Positions 18,079-27,479 of a stretch of 64,000 nucleotides of DNA are shown piece after piece. Where the stretch lies: contig JADQBR010000060.1 in NCBI GenBank assembly GCA_016278515.1, forward strand, positions 1-64,000, in the 5' to 3' direction. Below the pieces are notes generated by a model. That model did not search any database. It had not been told where the DNA came from and saw nothing but the letters and a program-made list of their open reading frames with translations. Origin of the DNA: Bacillota bacterium. Its GTDB lineage: Bacteria; Bacillota; JADQBR01. A program made the translations under genes and the position numbers. Every line of letters starts with the position of its first letter. Within the stretch, counting starts at the first letter, position 1.

Positions 18079-18202
18079 TTGCATAAAAAAAGGGCCGCAA
18101 AGCCTTGAAGCTACGTACCCAAATTGACTATTTTTAACTAAATCTTATTTATCTGCATGCAAAAAAAGAGTCTCATTGGCATTTCTCCAATTAGACCCTT
18201 TT
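18079..18202 (-). repeat. Long direct repeat, copy A, at the far end of the CRISPR array
   Basis: This segment matches 28578-28697 in the same orientation. Shared blocks in order are TTGCATAAAAAAA, GGCCGCAAAGCC, TACGTACC or TGCGTACC, AAATCTTATTTA, AAAAAAGAGTCT and ATTGGCA. The middle is more diverged. On the minus strand each copy contains two terminator-like hairpins with T-runs. Copy B lies directly downstream of tRNA-Leu, so copy A may derive from that site. Confidence 0.75.
18161..18196 (-). terminator. Terminator at the trailer end of the CRISPR array
   Basis: On the minus strand GTCTAATTGG and CCAATGAGAC pair with one mismatch around a 7-base loop and run into TTTTTTT. It is 40 bases past the last repeat and probably ends the crRNA precursor. 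A second hairpin with a T-run follows near 18084-18120. Confidence 0.7.
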
Positions 18203-18235
18203 GTATTCCTCATAAACCTGTTTTTAGAGTGCCAG

Positions 18236-19129
18236 GTTTCAATTCACGCCCCTACGTGAGGGGCGACCTTCCATATCTATGCGGATAAAGTTCATTTAGA
18301 GTTTCAATTCACGCCCCTACGTGAGGGGCGACTGGAGCATCCCCAGGCTTTCTTCCTTCCTCTATAGTTTCAATTCACGCCCCTACGTGAGGGGCGACCC
18401 TAGTGAAGATTGCGAGAAAATGGCACAACCCATGTTTCAATTCACGCCCCTACGTGAGGGGCGACAAGTTTTGCCCCGGCATAACTAAGCTGTTTTTCTG
18501 TTTCAATTCACGCCCCTACGTGAGGGGCGACGCCAGTTTATATGGCAAGCCTAGTTTTTCTCCAAGTTTCAATTCACGCCCCTACGTGAGGGGCGACTCC
18601 GAACGCCGGGAATACTTCTCAGAATTTAACCTTGTTTCAATTCACGCCCCTACGTGAGGGGCGACGTCAAAACTGCTTCTAACTGCTCAATAATTAGTAA
18701 GTTTCAATTCACGCCCCTACGTGAGGGGCGACCTGTTACGCAACAGGGACAGTATCAGGGATAACAGTTTCAATTCACGCCCCTACGTGAGGGGCGACCT
18801 CCTTTCTAAACTGCTTGCACAAATTCTGAAAGTTTCAATTCACGCCCCTACGTGAGGGGCGACTTGATAAGCGCAGCGTAAATCAGAGGATACAAGATGT
18901 TTCAATTCACGCCCCTACGTGAGGGGCGACCTCATCTACTGATATGCTTTTTCTATATGTTAAAGTTTCAATTCACGCCCCTACGTGAGGGGCGACTGCA
19001 GCAGAAACGACAACCGATAAAACCAAATGGTTTCAATTCACGCCCCTACGTGAGGGGCGACTGCCTCAACTAGCATACGAACCTTTGAAGTTAACCGGTT
19101 TCAATTCACGCCCCTACGTGAGGGGCGAC
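18236..19129 (-). CRISPR. Type I-C CRISPR array, 14 repeats and 13 spacers
   Basis: Fourteen copies of a 32-base repeat, all identical by eye, alternate with 13 unique spacers of 33-36 bases. Read on the minus strand the repeat starts GTCGCCCCTCACGTAGGGG and ends GAATTGAAAC, which is the type I-C form. CGCCCCT and AGGGGCG make a 7-bp stem. Repeats start at 18236, 18301, 18367, 18434, 18500, 18566, 18634, 18701, 18767, 18832, 18899, 18965, 19030 and 19098. The cas genes lie to the right, so the newest spacer should be next to 19129. The lack of repeat decay even at the trailer end suggests an array that is active or recently built. I could not match the spacers to a target. Confidence 0.98.
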
Positions 19130-19286
19130 CGCAAAAATGAACAAAATTCATACAATAAACTGTAGATATTCATAGCATTTTAGAGAGTATTGCCTAATCC
19201 TAATCACTTTTGAATAAAAGTTACTAGTTTATTGGCCTTTTTATGCGCGAACCTCCCTAATGTTTTATGTATGATTCCGATCTGCG
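19130..19286 (-). promoter_or_regulatory. CRISPR leader
   Basis: This 157-base AT-rich stretch lies between the cas2 stop and the first repeat, on the side where the repeat orientation predicts the leader. It should hold the array promoter and integration signals. No individual boxes are assigned with confidence. Confidence 0.7.
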
Positions 19287-19577
19287 TTAAAGTATAAGCG
19301 TATCTCTTTGATGAATAGAATCATCAATACCCATATATTCAACCCTGTGCTCTCCATTATTCCCAAGGTTATAGAAACGGACAGAATCTTTAGTTGGGTC
19401 TATCACTTTAGAAAATTCGCTCTTGATTGCAACGAGTTGGGCTGGGTCAATAAACATTTCAAAAACAGAATTTTGAACTCTCACACCGTAGTTTGTGCAT
19501 ATCTTTGCAACTTTTCGCAAACGAGACGCACCGCTCTTATCGGTAAAATCAACATCATAGGTGATAAGCATCATCAT
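19287..19577 (-). CDS. cas2: CRISPR-associated endonuclease Cas2 (type I-C)
   Basis: The 96-residue protein forms the core of the Cas1-Cas2 integrase that inserts new spacers. It starts MMMLITYDVDFTDKSGASRL, with the Cas2 ferredoxin-like first strand and its conserved aspartate, and contains VRVQNSVFEMFID. GGAG sits nine bases before the first of three consecutive ATGs. It is the last cas gene before the leader and starts six bases after cas1. Confidence 0.97.
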   Translation of the reverse strand: MMMLITYDVDFTDKSGASRLRKVAKICTNYGVRVQNSVFEMFIDPAQLVAIKSEFSKVIDPTKDSVRFYNLGNNGEHRVEYMGIDDSIHQRDTLIL

Positions 19578-19582
19578 TTAAA

Positions 19583-20611
19583 TCATCTCCAAATAAAAGG
19601 TGGATATGCGTCTAAGTCACCTCGAATATTTCGGGCCAACAATTGAGCTTGAGCAAATGGTATTAAACCAATTTGAATCTTCTTATCCAAGAATGGATGT
19701 AATATTTCCTCCTTCTTTCTCCTTTGCCATGCGTCAATTACAACCCGCCTTGCCTTATCAGATAGTTTTACTCCACTTGGTTCATAATGAAATCCTGTAT
19801 TGCTTATCTGTTTCAGATTGATTAACGATATCGTTAGCCGATCACAAATAGGAGCACGAAGTTCCTCCATTAAATCCAATGCTAGCGAGGCCCTCCCTGG
19901 GCGCAACGTATGCATAAACCCCGCAGCAGGATCTAACCCAACTGCCTCTAACGCAGATTGAACATCATTTTTTAAAAGTATATATAGGAACGAGAGGACA
20001 GAATTAACATTATCTTCAGGTGGATATTTACTTCTACCATTAAAGAAGAAGTCACTCTTTTGCGCCTTTATCATGTGGTCAAACACACCGAAGTATGTAC
20101 TAGCCCCTACACCTTCAATTCCTCTTAAGCTATCAATCGAATCAATACCTTGAAGCTTTTGGGCAAAATGAGCAAGTTGCAAAGCCGTATCCCTTAATAA
20201 ACCGCTTTCTTCTATACCTTCATGTTCCCGTGCACTGCGCAACAGTAAATTTTTACTATTGCTCAATTTCCCGTACATTAACAACCGAACAAAGTTCACT
20301 GAATAATCAGCATCATCCATTAATCGATATTGCCCTCTACGCAATAGAACGTTCCCTGATACTGGTCCATTAACTCTACCATAAAATCGCCCATAATCAG
20401 ACATGAAGCTGAGACCTATATTGCGCTCACCACAAAAAGCTATAAAAGGTGTAGATACAGTTGTGTTTCCATAGCAAACGATCGATTCAATTGTGTGGCT
20501 GGGTATACGAACTTTTTCATCGCCACCAACATGAACTGCTATGGTTTCATTCTGGCAATGCAAGTAAGAGTTTGGCGTCAGGATATACAGAACATTCTGC
20601 AACTTCTTCAA
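19583..20611 (-). CDS. cas1: CRISPR-associated endonuclease Cas1 (type I-C)
   Basis: This is the catalytic subunit of the spacer integrase, 342 residues, which is full length. The N-terminal beta domain reads LYILTPNSYLHCQNETIAVH. The helical catalytic domain has RGIEGVGASTYFGVFD with the metal-binding glutamate, HTLRPGRASLALDLMEE with the metal histidine, and the acidic cluster that follows. The gene overlaps cas4 by four bases (ATGA). Confidence 0.97.
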   Translation of the reverse strand: MKKLQNVLYILTPNSYLHCQNETIAVHVGGDEKVRIPSHTIESIVCYGNTTVSTPFIAFCGERNIGLSFMSDYGRFYGRVNGPVSGNVLLRRGQYRLMDDADYSVNFVRLLMYGKLSNSKNLLLRSAREHEGIEESGLLRDTALQLAHFAQKLQGIDSIDSLRGIEGVGASTYFGVFDHMIKAQKSDFFFNGRSKYPPEDNVNSVLSFLYILLKNDVQSALEAVGLDPAAGFMHTLRPGRASLALDLMEELRAPICDRLTISLINLKQISNTGFHYEPSGVKLSDKARRVVIDAWQRRKKEEILHPFLDKKIQIGLIPFAQAQLLARNIRGDLDAYPPFIWR

Positions 20612-21279
20612 GGCGTATCCCCCTCACAGCACGCTATTTTTATAACATTTTTGTTATATTCTAGTGCGCTGCGCTTCATCCTTGGTGCGCAATAATCATT
20701 TAACGAGCACTTTTTGCATTTCGCCGTATAACGTGCTTTAGGCACAATGCCTTTGGCTAGCATATCATGCAAATCTGCTGACCCAGTTGAAACAAGTTCT
20801 CTTAGCTGATTTGTAAATAAAACCTTAAAGCGCCTATGGGCGTCGATGTAGAAAATAGCACCTTCCGTTATAACTGCACCTGTCATTTCCTCAAGACACA
20901 TAGCTTGTGCGCATAACTGCATATTATATTCAATTTCGTCCCGCTGAACTCCATGCTTATACTCAATAGGATAAATCTTAAACAACCCTTTTGCATAAGG
21001 AACATGTACGCCGTCAAGATCAGCGTGCAACTCCACACAATCACACCTGCCTTGAATCCCCATGCGATTACTGGCAACTACAATGTCTTTTAGTTTTATT
21101 ATTTCCCTGCGTTTCTCTATCCCCTCGGTGTGAACATTCTCATGTCCAGCGTTTCCCTCTGCCGTATATTCATTATCTTGCCATACTTGATCGAGCAATA
21201 GCATACCTGCTCTACGTGGGCAATACCCATATTGAGACAAGTAAGAAAGCGGTATATTCTCACTCGTTGTCATAACCAT
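20608..21279 (-). CDS. cas4: CRISPR-associated exonuclease Cas4 (type I-C)
   Basis: Cas4 trims prespacers and helps select the PAM during acquisition. This 223-residue copy has a first cysteine in YCPRRAG and three more in KCKKCSLNDYC, which together can bind a 4Fe-4S cluster. The RecB-like nuclease core includes PIEYKHG and the QLCAQAMCLEE helix. The start overlaps the cas7 3' end by 20 bases with no strong ribosome binding site, so translation is probably coupled to cas7. A second ATG at 21273 is possible. Confidence 0.96.
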   Translation of the reverse strand: MVMTTSENIPLSYLSQYGYCPRRAGMLLLDQVWQDNEYTAEGNAGHENVHTEGIEKRREIIKLKDIVVASNRMGIQGRCDCVELHADLDGVHVPYAKGLFKIYPIEYKHGVQRDEIEYNMQLCAQAMCLEEMTGAVITEGAIFYIDAHRRFKVLFTNQLRELVSTGSADLHDMLAKGIVPKARYTAKCKKCSLNDYCAPRMKRSALEYNKNVIKIACCEGDTP

Positions 21280-22279
21280 TTAACCACGAGCAACTATCTG
21301 GGATATGATTCCAAGCAATTGTCTCGTTTGCGCTACCAATGAAACCAACTTCAACACCAGAAGGTAATCTTGCTAAATCAATCGTGGCACAATAATCCTT
21401 ATAAGATCTAGGGAATTCAACATTCTTGTTTTTGCTAACGCTTACTAAATCGAATAGCTTGTGTGCAGGTGCGCATCCTAGCTTTGCTTGGCGTAGCCGT
21501 TGAGTTTCATTGCTGTCTGTGCCTATATGCTTAAATATAATCAGAGGTGATATAACCGACATTTGTCCTTTACTGGCAGAGCGATCATGCTCGTACATAT
21601 TCAAGATTGATTCGAATAATTTCGTCAAATCACTTTCAGCAAAACCTGTTTGCTCAGCAAGATTTGCACTTACAAAGCCTCTCGCTTCATATAATCCATA
21701 TGGGATTAACTGTTTTCTACCCATCGTGCGTAGCTTTGATTCATCCGATTCATCTTCCCATTTTTGAAACTCCTCTACTGTGTTGGCATTACCTGCTTTG
21801 TCGGCAACTTGCATTCTTGTAATTGAAATATCTAATGGTAGAATTGCATCAATAGAGCGAGCAAATGTCAATTGGACGGGACCACGCACTTGTCCTGCAT
21901 TTTTTCCTGTTGACAGTACTGCTCCAAATGTGCGTACATCATAAAAATTATCACATGCCCAAACCCTAGCTGCTTCAACTCTAACCTTCGATTTTTCTTT
22001 TTTCTTTTCTTCGACTGAGCAGTTTGATTTTTCATTAGCCAAAGCAATGAATTTGTTGATATTTGTTGCGTTGCGCACAATAATTTGCATGCCTGGTTCA
22101 TCAGAGTATGCTGCTTGCACATAGTTACGAATCCTACGCTTTAATGCTACATCAGTTATAAAACCGTGCATATCCTGTGGATCCATACGGGGAGAATTAC
22201 CCATATCGGGGTCGCCATTTGGATTACCATCGATGCACTCCACATAAAATAAAAATTCATAGCGATTTTGTAAACTCAT
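21260..22279 (-). CDS. cas7: Cascade backbone protein Cas7/Csd2 (type I-C)
   Basis: Several copies of this 339-residue protein coat the crRNA in the type I-C Cascade complex. It begins NRYEFLFYVECIDGNPNGDP, the standard opening of Csd2, followed by DVALKRRIRNYVQ and the thumb-like RGFVSANLAEQTG stretch. GGAGG lies seven bases before the ATG, so this abundant subunit has its own strong initiation site 12 bases after cas8c. Confidence 0.97.
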   Translation of the reverse strand: MSLQNRYEFLFYVECIDGNPNGDPDMGNSPRMDPQDMHGFITDVALKRRIRNYVQAAYSDEPGMQIIVRNATNINKFIALANEKSNCSVEEKKKEKSKVRVEAARVWACDNFYDVRTFGAVLSTGKNAGQVRGPVQLTFARSIDAILPLDISITRMQVADKAGNANTVEEFQKWEDESDESKLRTMGRKQLIPYGLYEARGFVSANLAEQTGFAESDLTKLFESILNMYEHDRSASKGQMSVISPLIIFKHIGTDSNETQRLRQAKLGCAPAHKLFDLVSVSKNKNVEFPRSYKDYCATIDLARLPSGVEVGFIGSANETIAWNHIPDSCSWLNGYDNE

Positions 22280-22291
22280 AAATTTTCCTCC

Positions 22292-22666
22292 TTAATCTTT
22301 CGTTTTACTTGTATAAATAGCTGCTCTCTGTTGATAGTAGCCTAGTGCAAATTGCGATTGCTTCTCTAAGTTTAACGTGGTGGGTAGAGACGTGCCTATT
22401 TGAATTGCTATCTCTGATAGCATCCTTTCGTAGCGATTTACAAACGCTTTGTTCTCTATTTTAGAAAGATGATATTGGGAAAGTACGGAAAGCTTACCTA
22501 GTACTAATGCGGGCGAAGTGCTGGCTGATGCATAGTATCGTTGAATGATACCTGCACCTAGATCGCGCCCCAATGCATCCGCTTGTATAGCTGCATACAC
22601 AGTCATCATACGCCCTGCTTGGTAAGCAATGCTGGGGTTATGTTGGTTTAATGATTCTTGAATCAC
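22292..22666 (-). CDS. cas11c: Cas11c small subunit from internal start within cas8c
   Basis: Inside cas8c, in frame, GTG at 22666 is preceded by AAGGAGGTGA (22680-22671), a near-perfect ribosome binding site with seven bases between GGAGG and the GTG. Translation from it gives a 124-residue protein starting MIQESLNQHNPSIAYQAG, largely helical, and ending at the cas8c stop. Type I-C systems are known to make a separate small subunit, Cas11c, from an internal start near the 3' end of cas8c. Length, place and binding site all fit. The sequence evidence is direct; expression is inferred. Confidence 0.85.
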   Translation of the reverse strand: MIQESLNQHNPSIAYQAGRMMTVYAAIQADALGRDLGAGIIQRYYASASTSPALVLGKLSVLSQYHLSKIENKAFVNRYERMLSEIAIQIGTSLPTTLNLEKQSQFALGYYQQRAAIYTSKTKD

Positions 22667-24076
22667 ATTTTCACCTCCTTGTTGTCTGTTCCTCCGATTG
22701 AGCCATACTTTAAGCCATTGACATGCCACCGTATCAGGTGTATTTTCGTTACTACTCTCGCTAGATTCAAGCATTTTGGAACGAATATAATTTAAAGCTT
22801 TCATAGCCACATTATCCGGTAGTGGTGTATTATTGATTATTGAAAATTTTATCTGCATGTCTAATCCAGATAGTTCTTTTGCCATGCGATCACTAGTATT
22901 CTGTGTTGATTTTTCTACCTTGAGAAGCCTAAAATACATAGCATACAGCTTTGGGACACGAGTAAACCCCTTACCGTTTGCGCTTACTATATGTAAATCA
23001 GAAAACCACTGTTTGAAATTATTATAAAGATCCTCATAACTGCCCTGTAAATAACTACGAACCATTATACGCCCGCTTGCTCCTGATAGCATAAGTATGT
23101 AGTATATATTATCAAGTTTTTCAGGTGCAATTCCATCCTCAATACTTTTAATCAGTTGATCTGCCTGAGATTTTAAGGCTGCCTTATTTACCTCATGACT
23201 TTCCTCAGCCATCTCCTCATCAGGTTCATCAGGTTCATCGAATTTAAATGCTTGATCATTAAATAAGGTCAAGAAATCTAACTCTTTAGGTACTTCTTTT
23301 TTGTACCAATGTACAAATTTCGTCCCTGCTAAGCTTGGTGCATCCCTTAACATGGTCTCTAGTACCGCATTGATCGCTGCGATAGCCTTTTCAGACACCG
23401 CAGCATTGGCAGCTTGTTCTAAACCGTAAGAGCAAAACGCGGGTTTATCAAAGCATATTAAAGCATCGCCAGAACTATGGCCACCAACCACACGCAATCC
23501 TGAAACTTTGGGAACTGTGCCACTAGGCGTTGTGAGTGCACCTGTAATCATGCAACGAGCTTGTTTTTTTGTTGCTTTTGTCCCGTTATTATCAGCCCTG
23601 GATGTTCGGAATTCATCCCACCAGTCGTAATACTGCTTACTTTGCTCCAATCGCATCTCCCCAACTTGAAGACTTAAAACATCAGCAGCTTTATACTTAG
23701 ATTTCTCAAATGCAGTTTGCATATTGTCCAGCTGCTCTTTACCTGTTAATGCTCTTTCACAGATTGCAAAAAGAGGTTCGCTTACCTTTGCCAAGCCTAG
23801 CATTTGCAAATAGAAATTACGTTTCGTAATTTCATTACTTTTAGTCCCCATTCCGAGTACAATGCCAGCTTTTTCGGCAATAAAGTTGCACTTTGTTGGC
23901 CCTTGAGCAGCACTACCAATATTAGGGCACATGACTTTTTCTGATGACCCCGGGTCAAACCCTATGAATTTTCCCGTTTCCGACAGAAGTATATATGCCT
24001 TTATACTCTTTTTCTTAAACCCCGACTTGCTTGATATGCCATTATCTATAGAATATTTGTACAATTCATTGAGCAC
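22292..24076 (-). CDS. cas8c: Cascade large subunit Cas8c/Csd1 (type I-C)
   Basis: The 594-residue large subunit recognises the PAM and helps open the target duplex. The N-terminus (MLNELYKYSIDNG) and the stretch KAYILLSETGKFIGFDP match Csd1. The segment of about residues 270-300 is rich in acidic residues (DEPDEPDEEMAEES) and looks like a linker. The C-terminal 124 residues are also the product of an internal start at 22666 (see Cas11c). It lies between cas5 and cas7. Confidence 0.95.
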   Translation of the reverse strand: MLNELYKYSIDNGISSKSGFKKKSIKAYILLSETGKFIGFDPGSSEKVMCPNIGSAAQGPTKCNFIAEKAGIVLGMGTKSNEITKRNFYLQMLGLAKVSEPLFAICERALTGKEQLDNMQTAFEKSKYKAADVLSLQVGEMRLEQSKQYYDWWDEFRTSRADNNGTKATKKQARCMITGALTTPSGTVPKVSGLRVVGGHSSGDALICFDKPAFCSYGLEQAANAAVSEKAIAAINAVLETMLRDAPSLAGTKFVHWYKKEVPKELDFLTLFNDQAFKFDEPDEPDEEMAEESHEVNKAALKSQADQLIKSIEDGIAPEKLDNIYYILMLSGASGRIMVRSYLQGSYEDLYNNFKQWFSDLHIVSANGKGFTRVPKLYAMYFRLLKVEKSTQNTSDRMAKELSGLDMQIKFSIINNTPLPDNVAMKALNYIRSKMLESSESSNENTPDTVACQWLKVWLNRRNRQQGGENVIQESLNQHNPSIAYQAGRMMTVYAAIQADALGRDLGAGIIQRYYASASTSPALVLGKLSVLSQYHLSKIENKAFVNRYERMLSEIAIQIGTSLPTTLNLEKQSQFALGYYQQRAAIYTSKTKD

Positions 24077-24090
24077 TTAATTTCACCCCC

Positions 24091-24723
24091 TCATGGCTTT
24101 AATACCTTGCCACTGTCATAATCTGGTACACAGAGCACGCCTTGTTGTAGCTGTGCATGGAATACTGATACATTGGGGTTTGCCTTAGTATCAACTACAT
24201 AGCTATGCAGATCAAAAACATCATAGAGCATATATCCTAAATCTAAATCAAAGTCTATAGGCTTTTTAGAACCGTCACTCACTCCAAAATAACAAACGAA
24301 TTCACGGCAACCTAGATAAGGCTGAAAAAAACACTTGCCACTTTTAATCCTACGGTTAGCTTGCTCGTATAGCTGTATCAAGTTGCCCGCGAAACTCTCC
24401 CGCTTTACAATCGTAGCAGTCACACGATAGTGCACATCCTTTAACGCAACTGTTTGTCGCTGTGTCCGCTCATTCTCCACAAGTATAGGCGATTTTGAAA
24501 TAATCTTCTTGATTTCATTTCGCTTAAAAGTTATATAGCGCAGCGGCTTAAGAACTTCTATTTTGTTAATCTGCCAGTAAAACTCAGTTGGTTTTGAATA
24601 TATTGCACTCAATACACCTCGAACAGCAGAAGGCGTGGGCACAGGATATGTTAGTCTCTCCACCTTTGCTTCCGGCCTTGTAAAGCATGCAAAATCACCC
24701 CAAAATTCTAACACAATATCCAC
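24091..24723 (-). CDS. cas5: Cas5d/Cas5c crRNA-processing protein (type I-C)
   Basis: In type I-C systems Cas5 cuts the repeat RNA, replacing Cas6, and then caps the crRNA 5' handle. The 210-residue product opens LEFWGDFACFTRPEAKVERL, with the family's TYPVPTPSAVRG stretch next. LKDVHYRVTATIV in the middle probably contributes to the RNA active site; I cannot map the catalytic triad exactly. The absence of a cas6 gene in the locus supports this role. It lies between cas3 and cas8c. Confidence 0.95.
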   Translation of the reverse strand: MDIVLEFWGDFACFTRPEAKVERLTYPVPTPSAVRGVLSAIYSKPTEFYWQINKIEVLKPLRYITFKRNEIKKIISKSPILVENERTQRQTVALKDVHYRVTATIVKRESFAGNLIQLYEQANRRIKSGKCFFQPYLGCREFVCYFGVSDGSKKPIDFDLDLGYMLYDVFDLHSYVVDTKANPNVSVFHAQLQQGVLCVPDYDSGKVLKP

Positions 24724-24756
24724 TCAATCACTCCTTTCTCATTTGTTTTCATAATA

Positions 24757-26970
24757 TTATACCATTGTTTTTACTTCGCTCTCCTCAAGTATCAAGCCAA
24801 GCTTCTTGTCATATGCTTCATCATTGCACAGCAGATACCAACCACTTCCGACTGGTTTACCATGAATATAATAGGGTATCAACTCGCAGAGTTCTAACAA
24901 TTTATCACTTATAAATGCACCTACCGTGATACCCTGTGCTTTTGCCATGAGAGCCTTTGTCATGCCTGTCGATAACTCTGCCTGAATTTCTTTATAAGCA
25001 GCAATGTGATATGGCACAATAACTTGTACACCTTGCTTATTTATAAGCTTATACTGAGTTGCTACCTCTTTGAAATTACTGCAATTAATAGCTTCTGTTA
25101 GGGCTCGTTTGTCCTGAGATTCTTGAAATAGTAGTCTATAATATTCTTCAATGTGCTGTATATTTTGCAAATCGATATCCCCTCTTGAAAGCATCATCAG
25201 CACTTTATTTGCTGCATTTTCATAATAATCGCCAGGATAAAGGTGTCCGGGTTCATCTGGTATAAATACATGTAATACTCCGTCATCTTGTACACCGTTG
25301 CGGTTGCACCTGCCGGCCGCTTGAATGATACTATCTAGTGGAGCAAGAGCACGATAAAGCACATTAAAATCCACATCAACTCCGGCTTCTATACATTGGG
25401 TAGATATTAGCCGACAAGGTTGCTTATTTTTTAGTCGCTGCTTAATCTTATTAAGCACATCAGAACGGTGGGCAGGACACATGTTAGTGGAAATATAGAA
25501 AAGGCTGTCTTTATTACTACAACATTTATCAAGCTCATCATATAATCGACGTGCATGGCGCTTCAAGTTTACTATTGCACACGCACTGTCTGCTTGGGCA
25601 ATTTCTGCAGCAATTATTGCTAGATTGATAGGTGTCGTTGTTCGCCAGTTGACACAAACGCGACGTGTTCGTAAATATAGTGAATCTGCATTTCGCATAA
25701 TCTCAAATGGTTTCCAATCAACTTCTGGTCTGTAGGAGAAGGATGGCTGCGTCGCTGTTGAAAAAACTACAGTACATTTATACCGCCTACAAAGTGCATT
25801 AACAGTATCCAATGTTGCAGATATTAGTTCGTTAGGTAAGCTTTGAGCTTCATCAAATACAATTATGCTATTTGTAATATTATGCAACCGTCGACAATCA
25901 GTTGGTTTGTTGGCAAATAACGCTTCAAAGAACTTGACAGAGGTTGTGACGATAATTGGGGCACTCCAACGCTCAGAAAATAAGCGAGTCTCTTCTGTGT
26001 GTTTAACTAAGCTGTGATCTTCTAAAACAACATTTTGCCCTGCAATGTCTTGATAGATTTTAGAGTTTTGCTCGATAATGCTTACAAAAGGCAAAACAAT
26101 TATAATTCTTCTGTGATGATGCTCCTTGGCATGTGCCAATGCAAATGCCATCAATGCCAGTGTTTTGCCTAGCCCCGTCGGGGCAGTCAAAGTGAATAAT
26201 CCGCTAGGTTTTTGGGCAGCTAAAATGCAATCATTAAATACCTGTTCACGAAGGTTGTTAATATTAGAAGCAGAGCTTGATTCTCGCTTAATTTCATCAC
26301 GGTACTTAAATAAATTATTTAACAATATTTCTGTATCAAGCGGGATGCCTTCACTTTTATCTATATATTTTTCATCAAAATGAGACGCTGAATCCGAATA
26401 ATCTCCATCTACCAGTGAGGAAAATATCATGCGTATAAACAACATATGGGCTATCATTTGGTTGGTGCAATAACTGTAGCTTTGCATATTAGGCCGGTTG
26501 GTTTTTAAAGTATTTTCATCGCGAAATACTTTAAAACTATCTTCGTATGCGTGCTTGCCTTGCAACGCTAACGTTTTTCCATGCTCATCATAGGGTTCCT
26601 CTTCTACCAAATACCTTTGATACAGCATTTTTACAAAGCTATGATCCCCATATCTCAATTCGCTATGATGAGCCTCGATTGCAATAATTACGGGGTCAAA
26701 TTCAACATCTAGTTTTGCCAATCTAGCAAGTGCAACTGCTCCTGGTATGGCATGGTTAACACCTTGTTGCTTGTGTTGTAGTACATTTTGAAATGCATCT
26801 GAATACTTGCCAAAATCGTGAAAACTGCCCGCAATATAGCCATATATTCCGCCATTAAATTGTGAAGCATTGTCTTCTGCTATCTGAGCGACACGCATTA
26901 AATGATAGCTGACCGTTTCACTTTCACCTTCTTTATTTGCGGATCTTGCATAATAAACAATTATTATCAC
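24757..26970 (-). CDS. cas3: CRISPR-associated helicase/nuclease Cas3 (type I-C)
   Basis: This 737-residue effector is recruited by Cascade and degrades target DNA. The HD nuclease domain (about 1-200) carries SFHDFGKYSDAF with His-Asp at 51-52 and NHAIPGA. The helicase part has Walker A in APTGLGKT, the DEAQ box in VFDEAQSLPNE, motif III FSTATQP, and motif VI-like QAAGRCNRNG. All are intact. The chosen start is GTG at 26970 (MIIIVYYARSANKEGES), with a GGGG stretch close by; the weak binding site leaves the start less certain. It is the first gene of the cas operon. Confidence 0.95.
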   Translation of the reverse strand: MIIIVYYARSANKEGESETVSYHLMRVAQIAEDNASQFNGGIYGYIAGSFHDFGKYSDAFQNVLQHKQQGVNHAIPGAVALARLAKLDVEFDPVIIAIEAHHSELRYGDHSFVKMLYQRYLVEEEPYDEHGKTLALQGKHAYEDSFKVFRDENTLKTNRPNMQSYSYCTNQMIAHMLFIRMIFSSLVDGDYSDSASHFDEKYIDKSEGIPLDTEILLNNLFKYRDEIKRESSSASNINNLREQVFNDCILAAQKPSGLFTLTAPTGLGKTLALMAFALAHAKEHHHRRIIIVLPFVSIIEQNSKIYQDIAGQNVVLEDHSLVKHTEETRLFSERWSAPIIVTTSVKFFEALFANKPTDCRRLHNITNSIIVFDEAQSLPNELISATLDTVNALCRRYKCTVVFSTATQPSFSYRPEVDWKPFEIMRNADSLYLRTRRVCVNWRTTTPINLAIIAAEIAQADSACAIVNLKRHARRLYDELDKCCSNKDSLFYISTNMCPAHRSDVLNKIKQRLKNKQPCRLISTQCIEAGVDVDFNVLYRALAPLDSIIQAAGRCNRNGVQDDGVLHVFIPDEPGHLYPGDYYENAANKVLMMLSRGDIDLQNIQHIEEYYRLLFQESQDKRALTEAINCSNFKEVATQYKLINKQGVQVIVPYHIAAYKEIQAELSTGMTKALMAKAQGITVGAFISDKLLELCELIPYYIHGKPVGSGWYLLCNDEAYDKKLGLILEESEVKTMV

Positions 26971-27478
26971 ACCCCGTATATACTACTTATTACCTAAATT
27001 CCACGTCAACTTACAGTCTTCTTCAACTTGACCTTAACCCTATAATAAATATATTGTACCATTTTACTAAAGTGTTAAATATTACCTATATCATAAGCCT
27101 TATATTGAACAATATCAACAACTTATCCAATGTTTCGCATTATTCTACTCATACTAAGCGGCATCTGGTCTAAAGGATCACGCCCAGGTCTGTATGCAGC
27201 AATGAATGAGGATGAGGCAAATATGGTAATCTGGAAGTTGCAGGATAATGGCTGTAGTATTGAAAGGGAGTGTAGATTATTTTGTGTAAATGGTTTTTGC
27301 TTATAAGATTTAGTAATGCTATAACTAGCTCTTACTTGACAGGAGTAGGGCACTGCTGAGGAGCAACCTGAGCGCCTGGTTTTATTGTCACATTAACTTA
27401 CTGACCAGTCCCTGAGGTTGTGGAGAGTGTGGGCACTATCATCTTTATTCGTCAGCACGTTACAGTAATTATTTCCGC
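26971..27478. other. Upstream of cas3, no gene seen
   Basis: The first 150 bases are AT-rich and should hold the cas operon promoter, but no unambiguous boxes were found. From 27123 to 27302 a 59-codon frame is open on the plus strand with an overlapping minus frame. Neither has a ribosome binding site nor resembles a known protein, and I regard both as chance. The rest looks like eroded non-coding DNA. Confidence 0.4.
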
Positions 27479-27479
27479 T

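Noticed and set aside
18084-18120. GGCCGCAAAGCC in the long repeat, resembling part of a c-di-GMP-I (GEMM) riboswitch
   Set aside because: The GNRA-capped helix and second arm are missing, and on the minus strand the segment is a hairpin with a T-run, so a terminator fits better.
18236-19129. Self-targeting by CRISPR spacers within this window
   Set aside because: No spacer was seen to match another part of the window by eye, but a real search was not possible.
27123-27302. 59-codon frame on the plus strand in the scar zone
   Set aside because: No ribosome binding site, no recognisable similarity, and a similar frame is open on the other strand.
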